From contig OX328104.1 in assembly GCA_946811185.2 (NCBI GenBank), forward strand, positions 46,484,505 through 46,548,504: DNA of 64,000 nucleotides. Direction: 5' to 3'. Positions 22,563 to 33,630 of the stretch are shown one piece after another; position 1 is the first letter of the stretch, and each line of letters starts with the position of its first letter. The translations under genes and the position numbers were made by a program. The stretch is from Hippopus hippopus. Taxonomy: Eukaryota; Mollusca; Bivalvia; Cardiida; Cardiidae. Under the pieces are notes generated by a model. That model had not been told where the DNA came from, did not search any database, and saw only the letters and a list, made by a program, of their open reading frames with translations.

Positions 22563-24140
22563 TTAGCTCACCTGAGCACGAAGTGCTCATGGTGAGCTAT
22601 AGTAATCGTGCTGTGTCCGGCATCTGTCGTGCATCATCAACTTTTACCTTGTGTACACTATGGAGGCCACATTTTCAGTCCAATACTTGTGAAACTTGGT
22701 CAGAATGTTTGTCTTGATGATATCTCAGAGGATTTCGAAAATGGGTCATGTCGGGTCAAAAACTAGGTCACTAGGTCAAATCTAAGAAAAACCTTGTGGA
22801 CGCTCTAGAGGCCACATTTCAATCCGATACTCATGAAACTTGCTCAGAATGTTTGCCTTGATGATATCTCAGACGAGTTTGAAAATGGGTCATGTCGGAT
22901 CAAAAACTAGGTCACTAGGTCAAATCTCAGAAAAACGTTGTGTACGCTCTAGAGACCACATTTTCTGTCCAATACTCCTGAAAGTTGGTCAGAATGTTTG
23001 TATTGATGATATCTCAGATGAATTTGACAATGGGCCATGTCGGGTTAAAAAACTAGGTCACTAGGTCAAATCTAAGAAAAACCTTGTGTACTCTCTGGAG
23101 GCCATATTTTCGGTCCAATACTCCTGGAAGTCGGTCAGAATGTTTGTCTTGATGATATCTCGAACGAGTTTGAAAATGGGCCATGTTGGGTCAAAACTAG
23201 GTCACCAGGTCACATCTTAGAAAAACCTTGTGTACGCTCTAGAGGCCACATTTTCAGTCCAAAACTCTTGAAAGTTGGTCAGAATGTTTGTCTTGATGAT
23301 ATCTCTCATAAATTTGAAAACGGGCCATGTTGGTCAAAAACTAGGTCACTAGGTCAAATCTTAAAAAAAACCTTGTGTATGCTCCAGAAGCCACATTTTC
23401 ATGCCAATACTCTTGAAATTTGGTCAGAATGTTTGTCTTGATAATATCGCAGACTAGTTTGAAAGTTGGCCATGTGGGGTCAAAAACTATGTCACTAGGT
23501 CAATCTTTGAAAAACCTTGTGTACTCTCCAGAAGCCACATTTTCAGTCCATTGCTCTTTAAAGTTCGTCAGAATGTTTGTCATGATGATAGCTTGGATGA
23601 GTTTGAAAATGGGTCATGTGAGGTCAAAAACTAGGTCACCAGGTCAAATCTTAGAAAAACCTTATGTAAGCTCTAGAGGCCACATTTTCAGTCCAATAAT
23701 CTTGAAATTCGGTCACAATGTTTGTCTTGATAATTTCTTAGACTAGTATGAAAATGGGTCATGTTGGATAAAAAACTAGGTCACAAGATCAAATCTTGGA
23801 AAAACCTTTTGTACTATAATTACAGTCCAATATTCTTTAAACTTTTGTTAGAATGTTTGTCTTGATGATATCCTGCATGAGTTTGAAAATGAGTCACGTG
23901 GAATAAAAACTAGGTCACCAAGTTTCATTCTTGAAAAACTGTGTGTATGCTCTATTCTTTCAAATACTCATGAAAGTTTGTAGGAATGTATGTCTGGATA
24001 ATTTCTACATGTCAAGTAGGTCGCCGAGACAAATTCTAGAAAAAGCTTGTGTGCACTGTAGAGGACATATTTGTAAGCCCAATACTAATAAGTGTTTGTC
24101 AGAGTGTTTGTCTTAATATCTCTGAAGAGATTGGAAATGG
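22563..24140 (-). mobile_element. Helentron-like tandem-array element, 5'-truncated
   Basis: Begins (3' end, reversed) TTAGCTCACCTGAGCACGAA, inside a MITE at the end of the left arm. The body is about ten units of about 145 bp with AACTAGGTCACTAGGTCAAA and GCTCTAGAGGCCACATTTTC. It breaks off after GAAGAGATTGGAAATGG; the complete copy at 46945-48732 continues about 70 bp to the GGCCAT-ATGGCC hairpin. Short frames through the array are not genes. Confidence 0.75.
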
Positions 24141-24580
24141 CAAAGCACTGATTTATACTAATAAAATGTATCAAAAAACACTTTTTGTCACATCTATTGA
24201 TAAGTTTCGTGATGGTACGGCATGGTATTATCATGGTACGAAATGGCAAATCTATGGTGCGAGGTGGTAAATCTGTGGTCCGAAATGGTCATAAACGGAA
24301 TGGTACGAAATGGTTATGGAACGAAGTGACTGCATACCATCGAGACGGTTCCCCGACAAGACATATCCCCGACACTTTTGAAGACGGTTCTCCGACACTT
24401 TTGTACCATAATAAACTAGATATAACCTGTTACTGATAATTATGATTGATAATCATGAGAAAATGGAAATATTTGCGTAGAACTGATGTATTGTGATAAG
24501 ACTAGTTGTGCCATGTGATACAGAATTCTTTACACATTAAAATGAGTATTAATTAAACACAGCCAAAAATAATTGACACA
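24141..24580. repeat. TGGTACGAAATGG subrepeat cluster and spacer
   Basis: From about 24210 to 24325 there are at least six variants of ATGGTACGAAATGG, then two GACGGTT(C/T)(C/T)CCGACA blocks. This is the same design (short direct subrepeats) as the ends of the foldback elements, so it is probably one terminus of another such element; the opposite end was not found. No gene. Confidence 0.5.
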
Positions 24581-24780
24581 TTACATTGGCCAGAAAGAAG
24601 CCCTGATCGCAACCCGCTTGAGCAATTGAGCGACCATCTGGGGCGTCAAGTTCAAGCAAAGGATCCACCCCTTCAAAATCTATAGGACTTGGCCCAGGCA
24701 CACTCCATGGCGAATAGCAGAGGATCCTAATAATGCGAATACTGATGTCACCGTCGCTGTTGGCTGAGGCATGAACACTA
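24581..24780 (+). pseudogene. Tc1-like transposase relic, C-terminal catalytic part
   Basis: Translation gives HWPERSPDRNPLEQLSDHLG, the conserved segment around the third catalytic residue of Tc1-type transposases (normally a WP-A/E-RSPDLNPIE-like motif). It continues with RQVQAKDPP to a stop, with later fragments broken. Only about 60 codons are recognisable and no terminal repeats were found. Confidence 0.65.
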
Positions 24781-24810
24781 AAAGGTTTTTTTTTTTTGCG
24801 AATTGCGTGT

Positions 24811-24986
24811 ACGTCAGATCATTGACCTAGTCCCTGTGACCAGGGACATTATCATTTTTTGACGTTTTCAGTGTCCCTATCTGACAGTCAATAAATTACG
24901 TCAGATCATTGACCTAGTCCCTGTGACCAGGGACATTATCATTTTTTGACGTTTTTAGTGTCCCTATCTGACTGTCAATAAATTAC
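24811..24986 (+). repeat. Tandem duplication, 2 x 87 bp
   Basis: A unit starting ACGTCAGATCATTGACCTAG is repeated at 24898 with two or three differences. The unit contains TCCCTGTGACCAGGGA, a short hairpin, and two TTTGACG(T)-type motifs. Confidence 0.85.
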
Positions 24987-25723
24987 AGCTGAAAGTAGAA
25001 GCAGTCGTGGAAGTTGATCGATTGACACATTTGAGTGTGAAAATAAGAGCCTTTAAAAAGACCTCGTCGGCACGAAAGTTAATAAAACAATGTGTTCCGG
25101 GAGTATTTGGTTTTAATTCTTAATTTTCGATTTCTTTTTATTGGTAATTTGTATTTTTTTGGTATTTTTTATGTGTTTTAGATTTATATTAGCGAGAGAG
25201 AGAGAGAGAGTTGTTCACCTGATTGAAATATTTATTTTTCTGCTGACCTTGTACACTCTGTCCATAATCGTCACAGTTTACATAATATATTGTTTATGCC
25301 ATTGGGGAAAATAAAGTGAATTTTGGTATTTGGCGACGAAAGTTCATCGAGCTGCCCCGCCAAACAAGGGTGCGATATGTAAATATAGATCCAGACATTT
25401 CACATGGCAATCACAGAAAATTGCAGACAATCTCATGGTGACCAAATGTACCCATCAGTCACAGGTACAAGCTTTTTAAATTAATCACAGTGTGTTAATC
25501 ATTTATCCATAAAATCCGCCAGCAACTATTTTCACCCACGATAATTGTCATTTGACATAGGACAAAAGTAGCGGTGAACTTTCGTGTCGGGGAACTGTCA
25601 TGTTCCCAAAGGTAATAATGTTGTTATCAAACGACTTAGTCTTTAGAGATAAAACACGGAGCGTAATTCTGTCTAAGTTTGATGCATGATACGATCACAG
25701 AGCGTTAGTTTTGTGATAACAAG
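24987..25723. other. No gene seen
   Basis: AT-rich sequence with a short GA run at 25192-25210. A TTCGTGTCGGGGAACTGTC-type motif at about 25580 echoes CGGTTCCCCGACA at 24346, in inverse orientation, and may mark the two ends of one decayed element. Confidence 0.45.
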
Positions 25724-26670
25724 TGTAATAGGTCCTTCTATACAGCTCTATGTGGACCTTGAGTTAGTGGGTTCTTCTGTTTATGGGTTATAGATACACA
25801 CAAGTCTTTGTTCTATAAATAACAGCAGCTTTATTTTGTTTGCTGTCTATGTAATGGGAATTCAATCAACACTCTGAAATTATACATAAAAAGGTACTAA
25901 ATAGCAATACGTGGTAAAGTCCATTTCTATAGCTTGACAATAAGTTCTACTGAGAATGGTTAATACAATACAATAAACAATGTTTGGCTTAAACATGCTT
26001 TCAACAATATTATTACTTTATTAACGACCCTTCTCTCTGTAACCTTGAAAGAACTTGCTTACTGCAAAAATACTTGTAATAAGCTTTATGAAATAAAGTC
26101 AAACATGTCAAACTATAATAGAAAATATTACAGAATGGCTTCTACAAAATACACTCACCAATTTGAGGAATTAAGTGTTCCCAACAGACTATAACAAAAT
26201 GACCATTCTCTCTCACTGTGCTGTCTGGTTAGCTGAAAGATTAATAAAAGGTGTACAAGCAAATGAAAGGTAAGACGGTTGTTAAAAGGATAATTGCTTT
26301 ACATGTTCAAACTTAAGGTAAGGCTCTGGATCAGATAAGGATTTACACAACAAAAAAGGTAAACTGATCAGAGAACTAAAAGACTTCCAAAATCATCATG
26401 AAACAAGGTAAGACTTGGTAATTACAAAGAAAAGTACTCAGAAGGGTAACTTACAACAAATTGCTTCCTTTTTCCCAAGAAATCAATTCAAAGAATCTCA
26501 TCAATTCTTTACCAAGTAAACAGTTGGAAGACTGAAGCGGGAATAAGAATATCTGAAAGTCATGTGACCAAACTAGAGGGAAAATACTGGGACCAATGAA
26601 GCGAAACACAGGTAAGGTATGGTATAAACTGACCAAAAGGAACTTGTCATCTGAAAATGACCCTATTACA
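25724..26670 (-). mobile_element. LTR of the Ty3-type retrotransposon (3' LTR)
   Basis: On the plus strand it begins TGTAATAGG and ends CCTATTACA, a perfect short inverted repeat of TG...CA type, 947 bp long. It sits directly downstream (minus strand) of the pol region and next to a polypurine tract. It is the only LTR: the partner expected beyond 30.4 kb is missing. Confidence 0.8.
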
Positions 26671-26681
26671 TCCTTCCCCTG
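26671..26681 (-). other. Polypurine tract
   Basis: Minus strand reads CAGGGGAAGGA immediately before the LTR start TGTAATAGG. This is the position of the plus-strand primer site in LTR retrotransposons, so it fixes the LTR edge and the element's orientation. Confidence 0.75.
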
Positions 26682-27115
26682 TCTGTAAAATGACGTCTCG
26701 TCATTGTCATGTCAAATTAGTTCAACATGCATAAAAATGAAACACAAAAAATACAGTATATACATAATCATACATATGTAGCTGTTGAAAACTGTTCTCC
26801 GGCAGGAACCAAGCACTTCGGAACCTACAACATAGGATAACATTAATGAACAAAAATACATTTGGTCAGTTTTCTGCTATTTCCCTCTGCAAATCTGAAA
26901 TTAGGATAAATATTTATGAATAATGTAATTTAAATAAATGCTTAACTCTTCCCGCCCTGCAAAAATGTGTGTCCACACACTGAATAAATTTGAGTATAAA
27001 ACGACAAAAAAACAAAATAGCTTGGTTGAATCTTTTATTTAATGATAGCATCTAAAAGATTGTGTGCGATGTTTCTATCCATTTCTTGCAATATGCCAGA
27101 TGACATTAAAATATT
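26682..27115 (-). other. Retroelement 3' non-coding region
   Basis: AT-rich sequence between the end of the pol open frame and the polypurine tract. No open frame of note, and no envelope-like gene. Confidence 0.6.
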
Positions 27116-28117
27116 TCAAGCATCAAGCTTTGAGTCCTGTGTCCTGTGCACATTTTGGTTCATTTGGTAAGTGTCATACCATACAGGTTTTCTCCTCTCT
27201 CTTTGTGATCTTCTTGGTGGTGGTTTTGGTGGAATTTGTTCTTCTGCCACACCGTTTTGGATATTTCCTTCTGCACTTGGCAAACATTGTTCTATTTCCG
27301 TCCTTTCTCTTTCACTGTCTTCTCTTGAATTTTCTGTATTTGTCTCTTCTGCACTCTGTTCATTTGATGTAGATCTCTCTGTCCTATTTTCTTCTGTCAC
27401 TCCTTCAATACCAGTTACACTTTCTTCTCTTGTTTCCTCTCTACTCTGCTCTTCTGGAGCCTGACTTTCTCCTCTTCTATCATTATTCTCCTCTTCTCCA
27501 GGATTATGGGCGTCCCCATGTAAATTTATAAATGCTACAAATTCTGTATCCTCTTCATCTGAGTCACTTGACTCCTTTTCATTTTCGACTCTTCTCCTAT
27601 CTGTTTCTCCACTTATCGCCTTCTTGCGATCTTCTTTTTTTGTGGCCACTTCTTCTTCATTCCTCTTTCTCCTCTCTATGGAAAACCTCTTTTTAGGAGT
27701 TGGAGCTCTTTTTTCCAATAGTTTATCTCCTAATGGAAATAAATGATTCCTGTGTAATGTCTTTACCACATCATATACTTCTGATCTAACTCTGTACACT
27801 GGTATTTCTTCATTTGGCTGTTCTACAACTATGTAGGTCTCTTTTTCGAACTTATCCTGGATCTTATGTTTACCCTCGAATGCTAAGATCTTCACCAGAA
27901 CTCGATCTCCAGTATATAATTTGGCAGCTCTGGCTTTCTGGTCATAGTAGTTCTTTTGGTTTTCTTTTGCTTTGTCTAGATGGTTTTGGACTAGTTTTCG
28001 TGTTGTCTCCATTCGATCCTTTAAGTCCTCGACATATTCTTTGGTGATTCTGTTTTGGTTTTCTGTTATTTGCTCGAACATGATGTCAATTGGTAGTTTT
28101 GGTCTCCTTCCAAACAT
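27116..28117 (-). pseudogene. Ty3-type pol, integrase C-terminus and acidic tail
   Basis: The first residues (MFGRRPKLP) match the end of the integrase core. A GDRVLVK segment and a KTLHRNHLFPL segment (about residues 75-130) form the GPY/F-like C-terminal DNA-binding module. From about residue 140 the chain is highly charged, rich in Glu, Arg and Ser, and ends with PPRRSQRERRKPVWY, a basic tail common in this class. It is out of frame with the upstream integrase core, from which about 25-30 codons are missing. Confidence 0.75.
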
Positions 28118-28863
28118 TATTTCAAGTTTGCCTTTTGTTCATTTTGTAGTGTTCCTAGCATTCCCAGTAATGTTCTGTTAAATCTTTCCGGCCCTGCGTT
28201 TCCTTGGGGATGGTAAATTGAAGTTCTCGTCTTTTCCATGTCTGTCAGATTACAAAGTTCTTTGATGATGGTCGATTCAAAGTTTGTTCCTTGGTCAGAA
28301 TGGATTCTTGTTGGTATCCCGTAATGTAAGATGAAGTTGTTGTAGAATGCTTCTGCTGTTGTTTTTGCAGTTTGATTTCTTGTCGGAATAGCCATTGCAT
28401 ACTTTGTGAAATGGTCTGTTATTACCAAAATATTTGAAATTCCTCCTTTAGATTGTTCTAAGGTAAGATAATCCATACACTCTCGTTCCAGTGGATAAGT
28501 TGTGTTCACATTCACAAGTGGAGCTTTAATATCTGAACCATTTCTCCTTCTGATACATCTGTCACAACCTTCAATCCATTTCTCAATGTCTTTTGTCATC
28601 CCAGGCCAGAAAAATCTGTCTCTAACCAAACTGATGGTTCTGTCTCTTCCAGGATGTCCTACATCATCATGCAGTCCTTTCAATACTTCTTTTCTGTAAC
28701 ACTCAGGCAATACTAGCTGTTCTAGCATTCCTCCCTCCTGTTGTACCCTTCTGTACAATACTCCTCTCTTCATCAATAGATGATTAAATGTCTTTCTCAT
28801 GGCATAATCATCCTTTGTGAGGTTTCTTGTAGGAATTCTTTTGTCTAGCGGTCCAACGGTCAA
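28117..28863 (-). pseudogene. Ty3-type pol, integrase core
   Basis: Zinc-binding HHCC: His65, His70, Cys100, Cys103. Catalytic triad: Asp131 (MDYLTL), Asp190 (HSDQGTNF), Glu226 (GPERFNRTLL), with D,D35E spacing. All key residues are kept. The frame ends in a stop at the point where the integrase core should continue, because a deletion joins it out of frame to the next segment. It inserts element cDNA into the genome in intact relatives. Confidence 0.85.
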
Positions 28864-29938
28864 TACATTTGTCTTGTCTCTGTTGTCTTCTGAGTTCTCT
28901 CAACTCTATTTGTGCCATTGGCTGTCCACTGTCTTCTGTGCTTTCTATAATGTTTATGTTTGCACAAATTGTCTCGATCAGTGGGTTTGCATCAGTATTG
29001 CTACAGATGGCTTTTACTACATCATTTCTTATTTCTGTGATGGTGTCTGTCTTTTCATCCAGTTTATCATGTGGATATCTTGACATTGCATCTGCGTCTG
29101 AGTTGTTCATACCAGCTCTGTACTGGATGTCAAAGTCATATTCACCTAGAGCTGATGCCCATCTTTGTCCTGTGGCATCCAGTTTTGCAGTTTTTAAGAC
29201 ATATGTTAATGGGTTATTGTCTGTTAACACTGTGAAGTGATTCATTGTCAAATAGTCAGAGAATTTCTTTGTCACTGCCCATTTCAGTGCAAGAAATTCA
29301 AGCTTGTAAGCACTGTAATTTTTCTCTGACTTACTTAGAGCTCTACTTGCATAAGCAATGACTCTTTTCAGCTTTCCATCTGACTGGTAGAGAACTGCTC
29401 CTAAACCTTTTCCTGAAGCGTCGGTATGTAGTTCGAAAGGTTTTGTGAAATCTGGAAAGGCCAAAACTGGTGGTTTGGTAAGTATTTCTTTTAAGTTTTC
29501 GAATATTGTTTGTTCAGTTTCAGTCCATAACCAAGATTTTGTTGGTATCTTTCCCTTAGATGTTGTTGGTGGTAAAATCTCGGCAAGTGGACGAGTGATC
29601 TTTGAAAAATCTTTAATAAAGCGTCTGTAATATCCACAGAAGGCAAGGAAAGATCTCAAGTCATCATAATTGGTAGGTGTTGGCCATTTTCTTATCTTTT
29701 TTATTTTTGCAGGATCAGTCTCTATTCCGTCTTCGCTGACTATATGTCCTAGAAATGGTACTTTGTCTTGCATAAAGAAGCATTTCTCAGGTGAAAGCTT
29801 GAGGTTGCACTCTTTAAGTCTGGTTAGTACTAAATTCAGACGACGCAGATGTTCTTCGAATGTGTCTGAGAAGATGATGAGATCATCAAGGTATATGACA
29901 CATATTGTCGTGTTTAAATCTCCCAGACATTCTTCCAT
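28808..29938 (-). pseudogene. Ty3-type pol, reverse transcriptase C-part and RNase H
   Basis: The catalytic YLDD is at residues 16-19, followed by the thumb region (FLGHIVSEDGI). RNase H carries TDASGKGLG, YKLEFLAL, LTDNNPL and NSDADAMSR with its acidic residues. The frame is offset from the N-terminal RT segment near 29938 (a small deletion after NSPAT) and from the integrase segment near 28855 (frameshift), so pol is in four pieces. Confidence 0.88.
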
Positions 29939-30396
29939 CAGCCTCTGGTAGCAGGCGAATTAGTGAGTCCAAATGGCATTTTCACATATTCGTAAAAACC
30001 GAGGTTTGCTACACTAAAAGCTGTCCTTTCCTTATGGCTTTCTTCTACCTTTACCTGATGGTATCCAGACTTCATGTCTATTGTTGAAAAGTATTTGCTA
30101 CCTTGCAGAACATCAAAAATTTCCTCTATTTTTGGTAGTGCATAGGCATCTTTTACACTTCTGTTGTTCAGCATACGATAATCCACGCACATCCGCAGTT
30201 TTCCATTTCTTTTCCGCACTAGCACTACATTAGATGACCACGGAGACTTTGATTTTCTGATAATCCCAGTTGACAGGAGCTGATCTATGTGCTGTCTAAC
30301 TTCTGATATCATTGCAGGTGGTATTCGTCTCGTCTTTTGCTTAAATGGTGTCATATCCCAATCAACACATTTATCTTTGAATTCAGACCTGCACAT
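29938..30396 (-). pseudogene. Ty3-type pol, reverse transcriptase N-part
   Basis: Contains the fingers/palm motifs SPWSSNVVLVRKRNGK, MCVDYRMLN and FSTIDMKSGYHQ (motif A Asp), then FGLTNSPAT at the break. Upstream protease, gag, primer-binding site and 5' LTR are absent: homology stops near 30430-30490 against a MITE. The element is therefore a 5'-truncated relic of about 4.7 kb. Confidence 0.85.
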
Positions 30397-30501
30397 AAGC
30401 AGCCAGCTGGTCTTTCAAAGATATGAAAGTTCTCAGCTCAAGATCTTATTGCTTACATACGGTAAGACAATGTCTACACAGGGTATCCTGCCAGTCCCGA
30501 G

Positions 30502-30702
30502 TTTAACGACCCCGGGGAAAACGGCTTTTGAAAACAATGTGGGAAAAGAAGAAAATGCTGGCGACCAGCATTTCCTCCTTTTTCCACAGTGTTTTCTATT
30601 CTTTTCAAGACTAATCCAAGTTTTGAGCCGAATGTAATTTATCGTCTGCAAATGTTTTCAATATGAATTAGTCTGAAATTTCGTCCTGTGGTAAAAGATT
30701 AA
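30502..30702. mobile_element. TTAA-type MITE family A, next to the truncated retroelement
   Basis: Hairpin GGAAAAGAAGAAAATGCTGG facing CCAGCATTTCCTCCTTTTTCC; right end CTGTGGTAAAAGATTAA. The left third is eroded where it meets the truncated end of the retrotransposon, so the two may share a breakpoint. Confidence 0.6.
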
Positions 30703-31030
30703 AATCAAAACGTCCCCAGAAATGTTTAAAACGTCCTAACTGAACGTCCCTATAAATTTTCTGATTTTTTTTTAACTTTCTATTTTGATTTTTAAATCTT
30801 TATCCCTCACTTAAAAAAAAAAGAAAAGTTCTTGTCGTTTAAATTGTGATCGACCTTTGATTTTGTACCCATATTATAGTGACTGTTGAAACCTGGAAGA
30901 ACGGCTGCAGGAGAAACAATGTTGGCAAAAACCAGTCAGGATGAGTATTGACCGGGCCGGCGCGTACAACCGGTCAATACTGGTCATATTTGGTCGATTG
31001 GTGCTCGATTGAAGTGGTTGATTTGGTCTA
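30703..31030. other. AACGTCC subrepeats, then spacer
   Basis: Three AAACGTCC / GAACGTCC motifs lie at 30710-30755, resembling the GACGTTTTGACT subrepeats at 1888 and 33585. The rest is AT-rich with no gene. Confidence 0.45.
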
Positions 31031-31238
31031 TTAACCCCTAGGCTGCTAAGCGCGACTTACTGACCTTTTGCGGACAGTGCAGAGAAAAATCAGATTGTAC
31101 GTGCTGTCTGATCTTTGATCTACACCGTCCGGTAAGGAGGTATTATTCACTAAAACATAACTTTGAAATTGCAATATTTAGGTTTTTGCTATCGAACTGA
31201 AAATTTCATTTTAGTTATTTAGCAGGATGTGGGTTAAA
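31031..31238. mobile_element. TTAA-type MITE family B
   Basis: TTAA at both ends; left CCCCTAGGCTGCTAAG, right TTAGCAGGATGTGGG. The central inverted motifs AATCAGATTG and CTGTCTGATCTTTGATCTAC lie between GCGGACAGTG and CACCGTCCGG. It is the best preserved family B copy. Confidence 0.7.
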
Positions 31239-31363
31239 TCACTGGCATACATGCTCGTCCTGTTTCTAAACTGGTTTTAAAAGCTCTCCTCCTATCCTGT
31301 ACATGAAGATGTATTTTATCACCAGTATGATAGTTACCAAAAAGGTCCTTTTTTTCTTTGATC

Positions 31364-31405
31364 CAGGGATCGCATATATAGATCCCTGAGTATATAAGAT
31401 CCCTG
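31364..31405. mobile_element. 42 bp palindromic mini-element
   Basis: Starts CAGGGATCGCATATA and ends TATATAAGATCCCTG, with one further GATCCCTG copy inside. Flanked directly by TTTGATC on both sides (31357-31363 and 31406-31412), a 7 bp direct repeat. It belongs with the 32 bp element at 49819. Confidence 0.7.
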
Positions 31406-31742
31406 TTTGATCAGAATTCAAAAGGCATTATTGCTGGTCAGCTGAAGAGGTTGATTGGATTGACTGTCCTATTCGAACTCATATACAGGTCTGTTCTTTT
31501 CAACCAAACAATTTTATCTATCATTATGCCATATAGGCAGGGATCTCATATACCAGAGACATGCAATACTTACAATATCTATGTCTCTGCATATACACAG
31601 GGATCTTATATACACATATACGACAGCTGATATATGTTAGATAATTGTTTATAGTTCTACATGTCGGATAAGAATATGGTAAAATTATCAGGGTTCAGCG
31701 GAACTCTGTTCCAAAGATATTTTTACCAGATTGTATCAATAA

Positions 31743-31776
<34 letters not shown>

Positions 31777-32266
31777 AACACACTTAGATTCTCTAAATAT
31801 CATAAAAGTTCAAAGGTAGCATAAAAAAGCAGCTGATATACGATTTTCACGTAAAATCGATGAAAAAACTATCACACATCGGCAAACATGTGAAAAACAC
31901 CTGTCATTAATCTTTGGGCATGTTGAGGTACACATGCATGTAGAAGGCTGTAACTGATTAACAACCATGTTTGGGGATACATTAATGTCTTTGAAGTGTA
32001 TTTAAGTGGTATCCTACAATTTGCTGTGAAAACACATAAAAAGGTGTAAAAGTTGCCCCTGTCTACCTCCAGTGGGTGTGGCTTAGATCTGATTACCAAA
32101 GTGACCAATCATGTGTCCCTATTTGGGGTATTATACTTGACACCAGGCTTTATTCCTAAAGTGTGAAATATATATAGAGTTATCACACGGCTGATGCGGA
32201 GACCAATCACAAAAATAATATCAGAGCAACCCGTCAGACTGAAGGTAGGGCCACATTTCTACCTCT
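31406..32266. other. Spacer with mini-element relics and a TC run
   Basis: Two further CAGGGATCT(C/T)ATATAC starts lie at about 31537 and 31599, and a TC microsatellite at about 31747-31774. At 32231-32268 GACTGAAGGTAGGGCCA begins a host repeat that recurs at 33111. No gene. Confidence 0.5.
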
Positions 32267-32274
32267 TAAATTTT

Positions 32275-32907
32275 GAGTGTAGGTAAAAAGCCCACCAGGT
32301 GAAAAGCCCTCTACCTTTAAATGAAAAGTGGACAAAAACCCACCAATACTACAAAATGGATATATCTTATGTTTAAATGAATTTATGAATTTATAATCTG
32401 TTTTGTTCATGCAATATTGCAAGTTTGCATGTAATGATTTTGAAAAATTGACCATGATTTTTGTGAGTGAATAAAATTTACTGATTTTATCATTAATGGT
32501 ATTAAAAAACTAATATATTTAACATTAAAAGGGTCTTGTATGCAATTTGCAAATTTTATTGATCATGATGAAAACTGAAATACTATACAAATAAAACAAA
32601 GGAAAACTCAGCAGATCTTTAGACTGAAGAATGCACCAATTAAAGTCAGTAAAAGGTATAGTTGTCTTTTGTGTTGGATGTATTCCATAAATCAAATGTT
32701 CCTCAAAAGGAATAATCATTAATTGTTTGCACTATTGTTTGCCACTTACCAGCAATTCTCATTTTCCCCACAATCTTTTGTAATGAAAGTCCAATAGTTT
32801 GATTTTTTTTTTTTCTAAGAAATGTTTTGATATATACCATCATTTCATATAGAAGCAGGATTTTCACCTGGTGGGCTTTTCACCTAGTAGGCTTTTATCC
32901 GTACCCC
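32275..32907. mobile_element. Foldback element with AGCCCACCAGGTG subrepeats
   Basis: Left end GTAGGTAAAAAGCCCACC, then CAGGTGAAAAGCCC; right end is the inverse, TTTTCACCTGGTGGGCTTTT then CACCTAGTAGGCTTTT. TAAATTTT flanks both sides (32267-32274 and 32908-32915), an 8 bp or slightly longer target duplication. The termini again consist of direct subrepeats of about 16 bp. The interior is AT-rich and non-coding. Confidence 0.65.
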
Positions 32908-32953
32908 TAAATTTTCTACCTCACAAAAATAACGCTGGAACAACACTTCAGAC

Positions 32954-32986
32954 CAGGGATCCTATATACACACTAGATTATCCCTG
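32954..32986. mobile_element. 33 bp mini-element, degenerate
   Basis: CAGGGATCCTATATACAC at the left and TTATCCCTG at the right: two facing terminal repeats with almost nothing between. No flanking direct repeat is visible, so it is older or rearranged. Confidence 0.5.
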
Positions 32987-33290
32987 GTTAAGATCATTAA
33001 AACTCGAGATTGTTTGGTAAATAGTCAAACGTAACTACGAATGTCTCTTCACCTATCATCATTGTTCTTCTATTTTAATAAAACCAGACATAGAAAAGGA
33101 ATCTGTTCAGACTGAAGGTAGGGCCAGATTTCTACCTCTTATTTTTTAAACATTTTTGTAACAGAAAAAAATGAAATCTTGATTTTTTATTTACCATTAC
33201 AAAGGTAATAAAAAAGCTCTAATTTGACATTAATTTCATCAAATTTAGTACACAAATAAAAGATTCAGCTAGGAAAACCGTTGGGGCTTG

Positions 33291-33630
33291 GAATTATATA
33301 GCTTATTTTTCGAGTGGGGACGGGGAATATACTGGTAGCCTGTTATCGATCTTCATATCAGTATTGTCAAACGTCCATCGGAAGGCTACGGGAGATACAT
33401 CGGGTACCAGTTTTGCGGGTAAATACGAAGATATATGGAAGTCATGTTGACTTGGTGAAAGGTGACACTAAACCTCTTAGTTCTTTGTAAGCTGTATGAT
33501 CTAAGTCACTTGGTAAATTGCTTATTATCACTGATTATATTGCCTTCCCGTATTTTCAGTTCCGAGCGTTTAAGAAGTTTACAGTCAAAACGTCACAGTC
33601 ATAACGTCCCCCAGTCAAAACGTCCCAGTC
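33291..33630 (-). repeat. Uninterrupted copy of the host repeat at 1888/5142
   Basis: Reads, on the minus strand, through GACGTTTTGACT subrepeats, CAGTGATAATAAGCAATTT and CACCAAGTCAACATG without the 3.1 kb foldback element. It is the empty-site reference for that insertion. Confidence 0.75.

Noticed and set aside
22301..22717. A 138-codon open frame in the left arm after exon 2
   Set aside because: It crosses an intron-like region, a MITE and the start of a Helentron-like element. The homologous right-arm sequence does not keep the frame.
9400..24140. Tandem arrays of 145-167 bp as possible CRISPR arrays
   Set aside because: Units are long, adjacent and diverged, without short conserved repeats separated by unique spacers, and the DNA is animal nuclear.
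27064..29951. Plus-strand open frames across the retroelement
   Set aside because: They are antisense shadows of the pol frames, which have clear catalytic motifs on the minus strand.
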